From the NCBI GenBank assembly GCA_015058375.1, contig SVCK01000010.1, positions 1-61,825 on the forward strand: a DNA stretch of 61,825 nucleotides, in the 5' to 3' direction. The notes beneath the pieces were generated by a model. The model made no database searches and had not been told where the DNA came from. It saw nothing but the letters and a program-made list of their open reading frames with translations. Positions within the stretch are counted from its first letter, which is position 1. Every line of letters starts with the position of its first letter. Position numbers and translations under genes: made by a program. This document shows positions 57,850-61,825 of the stretch, one piece after another. The DNA comes from Clostridium sp. GTDB taxonomy: Bacteria; Bacillota; Clostridia; Clostridiales; Clostridiaceae.

Positions 57850-58257
57850 ATGAAGAAATTAAGAAGTTTAGCAACTATAGTAATAGGGTTATTATGCTTA
57901 TGGACTTTTGTAGGATGTGAGTCAAATGCAGATGTTAGTAATAAAGATAATAAAGATGAGATTGTATATGAACAAAATTTTATTCTTATAAATCAAACAG
58001 GTAAAGAAATAAATGATTTATATATTTCACCAGCAGCAGAAGAAAAATGGGGAAATGATATATTGATATTAGATAGCTTGTCATCAGGAAAAAAGACTGA
58101 GGTTGAATTTTCAACAGAAGTAAAAACTCAGTACTGGGATTTAAAAGTTATAGACAAAGATAGAAATGAAATTACATGGAGAAATATAGATTTATTTACT
58201 GTATCAGAACTAACTTTAAAATTAGAAGGTTCAGTACCGATAACTTCAATTAAATAA
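57850..58257 (+). CDS. Lipoprotein of unknown function
   Basis: 135 residues. A basic start, hydrophobic segment and lipobox FVGC with the modified Cys near residue 24, so it should be attached to the outer face of the membrane. The mature part has a beta-rich pattern (NFILINQTGKEINDLYISPAAEEKWG, shown in part) seen in small clostridial surface lipoproteins. ATG 57850 follows GGAG by eight bases; a TTG two codons earlier is less likely. Confidence 0.78.
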   Translation: MKKLRSLATIVIGLLCLWTFVGCESNADVSNKDNKDEIVYEQNFILINQTGKEINDLYISPAAEEKWGNDILILDSLSSGKKTEVEFSTEVKTQYWDLKVIDKDRNEITWRNIDLFTVSELTLKLEGSVPITSIK

Positions 58258-58259
58258 TC

Positions 58260-58288
58260 TTGACAATATAATAGTAATAAACTACAAT
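58260..58288 (+). promoter_or_regulatory. Promoter of the carAB leader
   Basis: TTGACA (58260-58265) and TACAAT (58283-58288) with a 17-base spacer, overlapping the lipoprotein stop region. Transcription should start near 58295, giving a 260-base leader. Confidence 0.8.
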
Positions 58289-58325
58289 AATAGTTAATAA
58301 AATTAAAAGTAAGGTAAACATACAC

Positions 58326-58358
58326 TTTAACTTGGTCCTGTGAGGCCAGAAAGGAGTC
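58326..58358 (+). promoter_or_regulatory. PyrR-binding loop of the car attenuator
   Basis: ACTTGGTCCTGTGAGGCCAG carries the conserved TCCxGxGAGGC loop bound by PyrR, the pyrimidine attenuation protein, closed by GG/CC pairing. When UMP/UTP is high, PyrR should hold this anti-antiterminator and let the downstream terminator form. pyrR itself is not in this window. Confidence 0.8.
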
Positions 58359-58365
58359 TGTAACT

Positions 58366-58464
58366 ATGGATAAATTAAATAAGAATTTCATAGCTTTGTC
58401 TTTAAAGACATTTAAAAATAAATTAGAAAATAATATAAGGATAGCAAAGGGAGTAATACTTTAA
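58366..58464 (+). CDS. Possible 32-residue leader peptide within the car attenuator
   Basis: ATG 58366 follows AAGGAG (58351-58356) by nine bases and opens 32 codons (MDKLNKNFIALSLKTFKNKL...) to TAA 58462-58464. The frame covers the left arm of the attenuator terminator, so a ribosome translating it would block that hairpin. The peptide is basic and amphipathic. Could be chance in a leader of this size, but the RBS is well placed. Confidence 0.45.
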   Translation: MDKLNKNFIALSLKTFKNKLENNIRIAKGVIL

Positions 58465-58487
58465 TAGTCCCTTTACTATCCTTTTCT
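58437..58487 (+). terminator. Attenuator terminator of carAB
   Basis: AAGGATAGCAAAGGGA (58437-58452) pairs with TCCCTTTACTATCCTT (58468-58483; one C-A mismatch), followed by a T-rich end. It stands 70 bases before carA and after the PyrR loop; a perfect palindrome GTCTTTAAAGAC (58398-58409) lies between them and may take part in the antiterminator. Confidence 0.85.
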
Positions 58488-58555
58488 TATAACTAGAAAT
58501 AATGTCTTTATAAAGTGTATTTTGCTTAAATATAAAAATTTAAGGAGGGCTAAGC

Positions 58556-59605
58556 ATGAGAGCAAAGCTAATTTTAGAAAATGGAATGACTTTTAATGGA
58601 AAAGCTTTTGGATATCTTAAAGATAGCGTTGGGGAGGTTGTTTTTACAACTAGCATGACAGGATATCAAGAAGTATTAACAGATCCATCATACTATGGTC
58701 AAATAGTAACAATGACATATCCACTAATAGGAAACTATGGTATTAATCTAGAAGATATGGAGTCAAAAGGTCCTAAGGTAAAAGGATTTATTGTAAGAGA
58801 AAAATGTAACTTACCAAACAACTTTAGATGTGAATTAGAATTAGATGATTTCTTAGAACAAAATAAAATAGTTGGACTTGAAGGAATAGATACAAGAGCA
58901 TTAACAAAAGTTTTAAGAAATAAAGGAACAATGAAGGGAATAATCGTTGTTGATGAAGTTGATGAGGATGAAGTTCAAAAGAAGATAGCTGAATATTCAA
59001 ATGTTGATGCAGTAAAGAATGTAACTACAGAAAATACATATACAATTGAAGGCGAAGGAAAACATGTAGCAGTACTTGATTTTGGAATAAAGAATAATAT
59101 ACTTAGAAATTTTCAAAAGAGAGGATGTAAATTAACTGTATTTAGTGCAGATGTTACAGCAGAAGAAGTTTTAGCTGTAAATCCAGATTTAGTGTTCTTA
59201 TCAAATGGGCCTGGAGATCCAGAAGATGTACCACAAGCTATAGAATGCATTAAAAATTTAGTTGGCAAGAAGCCAATAGTAGGAATCTGTTTAGGACATC
59301 AACTTTTATGTCTTGCACTTGGTGGAAAAACAGGAAAGTTGAAGTTTGGTCACAGAGGAAGTAATCATCCTGTTAAAGATTTAGAAACAGGCAAGGTAAC
59401 AATTACTTCTCAAAACCATGGTTATGTGGTAGAAGAATTACCACAAGATGTTATAGAAACACATGTTAACATTAACGATGGAACAGTAGAGGGAATGAAA
59501 CATAAAACATTACCATTATTTTCAGTTCAATTTCACCCAGAAGCATCAGCTGGACCACAAGACAGTAACTACATCTTTGATAAATTTTTAGAGTACGCAT
59601 TATAG
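58556..59605 (+). CDS. carA: Carbamoyl-phosphate synthase small subunit
   Basis: 349 residues. The N-terminal CPSase_sm domain is followed by a class I glutamine amidotransferase with C245 (GICLGHQ) and H327/E329 (FHPEASAGP); SNGPGDPED marks the oxyanion region. It supplies ammonia to CarB for carbamoyl phosphate. AAGGAGGG before ATG. First structural gene of the PyrR-regulated transcript; twelve bases separate it from carB. Confidence 0.97.
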   Translation: MRAKLILENGMTFNGKAFGYLKDSVGEVVFTTSMTGYQEVLTDPSYYGQIVTMTYPLIGNYGINLEDMESKGPKVKGFIVREKCNLPNNFRCELELDDFLEQNKIVGLEGIDTRALTKVLRNKGTMKGIIVVDEVDEDEVQKKIAEYSNVDAVKNVTTENTYTIEGEGKHVAVLDFGIKNNILRNFQKRGCKLTVFSADVTAEEVLAVNPDLVFLSNGPGDPEDVPQAIECIKNLVGKKPIVGICLGHQLLCLALGGKTGKLKFGHRGSNHPVKDLETGKVTITSQNHGYVVEELPQDVIETHVNINDGTVEGMKHKTLPLFSVQFHPEASAGPQDSNYIFDKFLEYAL

Positions 59606-59617
59606 GAGGTTTTTGAT

Positions 59618-61825
59618 ATGCCATTAAATAAAGATATTAAGAAAGTTTTAGTTATAGGATCAGGACCAATAGTAATAGGTCAAGCAGCAGAATTTGATTA
59701 TTCAGGAACTCAAGCTTGTGAGGCCCTTAAGGAAGAAGGTAGGGAAGTAGTTTTGATTAATTCAAACCCTGCAACAATAATGACAGACCAAGAAGTAGCA
59801 GATAAGGTATATCTAGAACCTTTAACTCTAGAGTTTGTAGAGAAAGTTATAGCAAAAGAGAGACCAGATAGTTTGCTTGCAGGAATGGGTGGACAAACGG
59901 GACTTAATCTTGCAGTTGAATTATATGATAGTGGAATTTTAGATAAATATAATGTAAAAGTAATAGGTACTTCTATTGAATCTATCAAAGAAGGTGAAGA
60001 TAGAGAACTTTTTAGAGATATGATGAATAGAATTAAGGAGCCTGTTATAAAATCAGAAATAGTAACAGATATGGAAACTGGATTTAGAGTTGCGGAACAG
60101 ATAGGATATCCAGTTATAGTAAGACCAGCTTACACTCTTGGAGGAACTGGTGGTGGTATTGCTGAAACTAAAGAAGAATTAGCAGTAATACTTGAATCAG
60201 GATTACAATTAAGTTCAATAGGTCAAGTACTTCTTGAAAAATCAGTTAAAGGATGGAAAGAAGTAGAATATGAAGTTATGAGAGATTCTGCTGGTAATTG
60301 TATAACAGTATGTAATATGGAAAATATAGATCCAGTTGGTATTCATACAGGAGACAGTATAGTTGTAGCACCATCTCAAACATTATCAGATAAAGAATAT
60401 CAAATGCTTAGAACAGCATCAATTAATATAATCAATGCAGTAGGAATTGAAGGTGGATGTAATGTACAATTTGCTTTAAATCCAAATTCATTTGAATATG
60501 CAGTAATTGAAATTAACCCTAGAGTTTCAAGAAGTTCAGCCCTAGCATCTAAGGCAACTGGTTATCCAATTGCTAAGCTTGCAGCAAAAATAGCTTTAGG
60601 ATATAGGTTAGATGAAATTAAGAATGCAGTTACTCAAAAAACTTATGCATGTTTTGAACCAGCATTAGACTATGTAGTATGTAAGATACCAAAATGGCCA
60701 TTTGATAAGTTCTTTGGTGCAGATAGAGAACTTGGAACAAAGATGATGGCAACAGGAGAAGTAATGGCTATAGGTGCAAACCTTGAACAGGCATTGTTAA
60801 AAGGTATAAGAAGTCTTGAAATAGGCAAATATTCACTAGAACATAAGAAGTTTAGAGAATTAAGTATGGCAGAATTAAAGGAAAGAGTTGTTTCTCCTGA
60901 TGATGAAAGAATCTTTGCTTTAGCTGAAATGTTAAGAAGAGAATATAGAATAGATAAGATAGCTAAGATTACAGGTATAGATACATTTTTCATAGAAAAG
61001 TTTAAATGGATAGTTGATGAAGAACAAAGATTAAAACTTAGTAAGATAGAAGATCTTGATAAAGAATGGTTATTAAATTTAAAGAAAAAAGGTTTCTCAG
61101 ATAAAGCTATAGCAGATATGTTAAAGGTTAGTCCTGATGATGTTTATAGATTAAGAGATATATGGAATGTAAAACCTTCATATAAAATGGTTGATACATG
61201 TGCAGGTGAATTTGAAGCTTTATCTCCATATTATTACTCAACTTACGAAGAATATGATGAAGTTGAAGTATCAGATAAGAAAAAAGTTATAGTTATAGGA
61301 TCAGGACCAATAAGAATAGGTCAAGGTATTGAATTTGATTATGCTTCAGTACATTGTGTATTGGCATTAAAGAGAATGGGCATTGAAACTATAATTGTTA
61401 ACAATAATCCTGAAACAGTAAGTACAGACTTTAATATATCTGATAAGTTATACTTTGAACCATTAACTGAAGAAGATGTATTAAATATAATAGAAAAAGA
61501 AAATCCAGATGGAGTTATACTTCAATTTGGAGGGCAAACAGCAATTAAGCTTGCTAACTTTTTAAAGGAAAAGAATATACCAACTCTAGGAACTACAGCA
61601 GATCAGATTGATATGGCTGAAGATAGAGAAAAATTCGATGAGTTATTAGAAAGACTTGGAATATCAAGACCAAAAGGAAAAGGTGTATGGTCAATTGAAG
61701 AAGGATTAGAAGAAGCAAGAAGATTAAAATTCCCAGTATTAGTTAGACCTTCATATGTAATTGGTGGTCAAGGTATGGAAATTACTCATGATGAAGAAGA
61801 ATTAATATACTATTTAGAAAATGCT
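59618..61825 (+). CDS. carB: Carbamoyl-phosphate synthase large subunit (3' truncated by window end)
   Basis: 736 residues are visible of about 1070. Start ATG 59618 after AGGAGGT. The first ATP-grasp half has [34 protein letters not shown] and the [20 protein letters not shown] block; the oligomerisation region follows and the second synthetase half begins again at [21 protein letters not shown]. It joins ammonia, bicarbonate and two ATP into carbamoyl phosphate for pyrimidine and arginine synthesis. The open frame simply runs to the last base. Confidence 0.97.
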   Translation, partial: MPLNKDIKKVLVIGSGPIVIGQAAEFDYSGTQACEALKEEGREVVLINSNPATIMTDQEVADKVYLEPLTLEFVEKVIAKERPDSLLAGMGGQTGLNLAVELYDSGILDKYNVKVIGTSIESIKEGEDRELFRDMMNRIKEPVIKSEIVTDMETGFRVAEQIGYPVIVRPAYTLGGTGGGIAETKEELAVILESGLQLSSIGQVLLEKSVKGWKEVEYEVMRDSAGNCITVCNMENIDPVGIHTGDSIVVAPSQTLSDKEYQMLRTASINIINAVGIEGGCNVQFALNPNSFEYAVIEINPRVSRSSALASKATGYPIAKLAAKIALGYRLDEIKNAVTQKTYACFEPALDYVVCKIPKWPFDKFFGADRELGTKMMATGEVMAIGANLEQALLKGIRSLEIGKYSLEHKKFRELSMAELKERVVSPDDERIFALAEMLRREYRIDKIAKITGIDTFFIEKFKWIVDEEQRLKLSKIEDLDKEWLLNLKKKGFSDKAIADMLKVSPDDVYRLRDIWNVKPSYKMVDTCAGEFEALSPYYYSTYEEYDEVEVSDKKKVIVIGSGPIRIGQGIEFDYASVHCVLALKRMGIETIIVNNNPETVSTDFNISDKLYFEPLTEEDVLNIIEKENPDGVILQFGGQTAIKLANFLKEKNIPTLGTTADQIDMAEDREKFDELLERLGISRPKGKGVWSIEEGLEEARRLKFPVLVRPSYVIGGQGMEITHDEEELIYYLENA

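Overview
The window is AT-rich Firmicute chromosome. Strong AGGAGG-type ribosome sites, frequent TTG/GTG starts, a serS T-box, a PyrR-type car leader, a monomeric [FeFe]-hydrogenase of the clostridial CpI layout and AddAB instead of RecBCD point to an anaerobic, probably motile Clostridium sensu stricto. The species cannot be fixed from the sequence alone.

Layout. 1-420: 5S rRNA, tRNA-Met and tRNA-Ala with their own promoter and terminator. 505-3214: an HD-domain protein, a NiaR-type 3H repressor, a GlpA-like FAD/[2Fe-2S] oxidoreductase and a half-length DUF1667 protein. 3231-4832: T-box-controlled serS. 4864-7958: a pan-motif RNA and panG-panB-panC-panD (pantothenate synthesis). 7975-10262: a decayed IS30-type remnant, a lone anchored protein, two identical tRNA-Ser(UGA) genes on either side of a Cof phosphatase, and tRNA-Ser(GCU). 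10355-25888: DNA repair and RNA maturation (addB-addA, cca, sbcD-sbcC) with an L,D-transpeptidase and a DUF1189 protein. 26053-29323: orphan histidine kinase, tRNA-Arg, then an accessory block holding a CARF-nuclease (Card1/Can2-like, DUF1887) protein with no CRISPR locus in sight, a frame-broken membrane ORF and a YcxB-like protein. 29374-44240: housekeeping genes (psd, hydA, ABC-F, ybaK, hemolysin III-type protein, DUF1836 plus ABC-class ATPase, YjiH, Cof phosphatase, AI-2E-type permease, proB-proA). 44352-48234: a zinc-ribbon protein and a giant 1162-residue flagellin. 48380-54885: feoA-feoB, an SDR, a Cof phosphatase and an ABC exporter. 54999-56862: an acetyltransferase, an internally deleted IS6-type element with intact 8-bp target duplications, and a broken MFS gene. 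56969-61825: PHP phosphatase, lipoprotein, and the PyrR-attenuated carA-carB operon, with carB running off the end.

Most striking is the flagellin at 44746. Its conserved D0/D1 ends enclose a gluzincin metalloprotease (HEFVH plus a downstream Glu), a Thr/Pro linker, a glycine-rich beta-helix-like repeat domain and an Ig-like domain. It therefore looks like a flagellinolysin with an extra, possibly glycan-binding, module, predicted to turn the flagellum into a multivalent protease display. Other points of note are the orphan Card1-like nuclease, a possible 32-codon leader ORF inside the car attenuator, two reading frames broken by one extra G in G6 runs, an ABC-F protein whose second ATP site has lost its Walker A lysine and catalytic glutamate, and a dispersed hairpin repeat used twice as a terminator.
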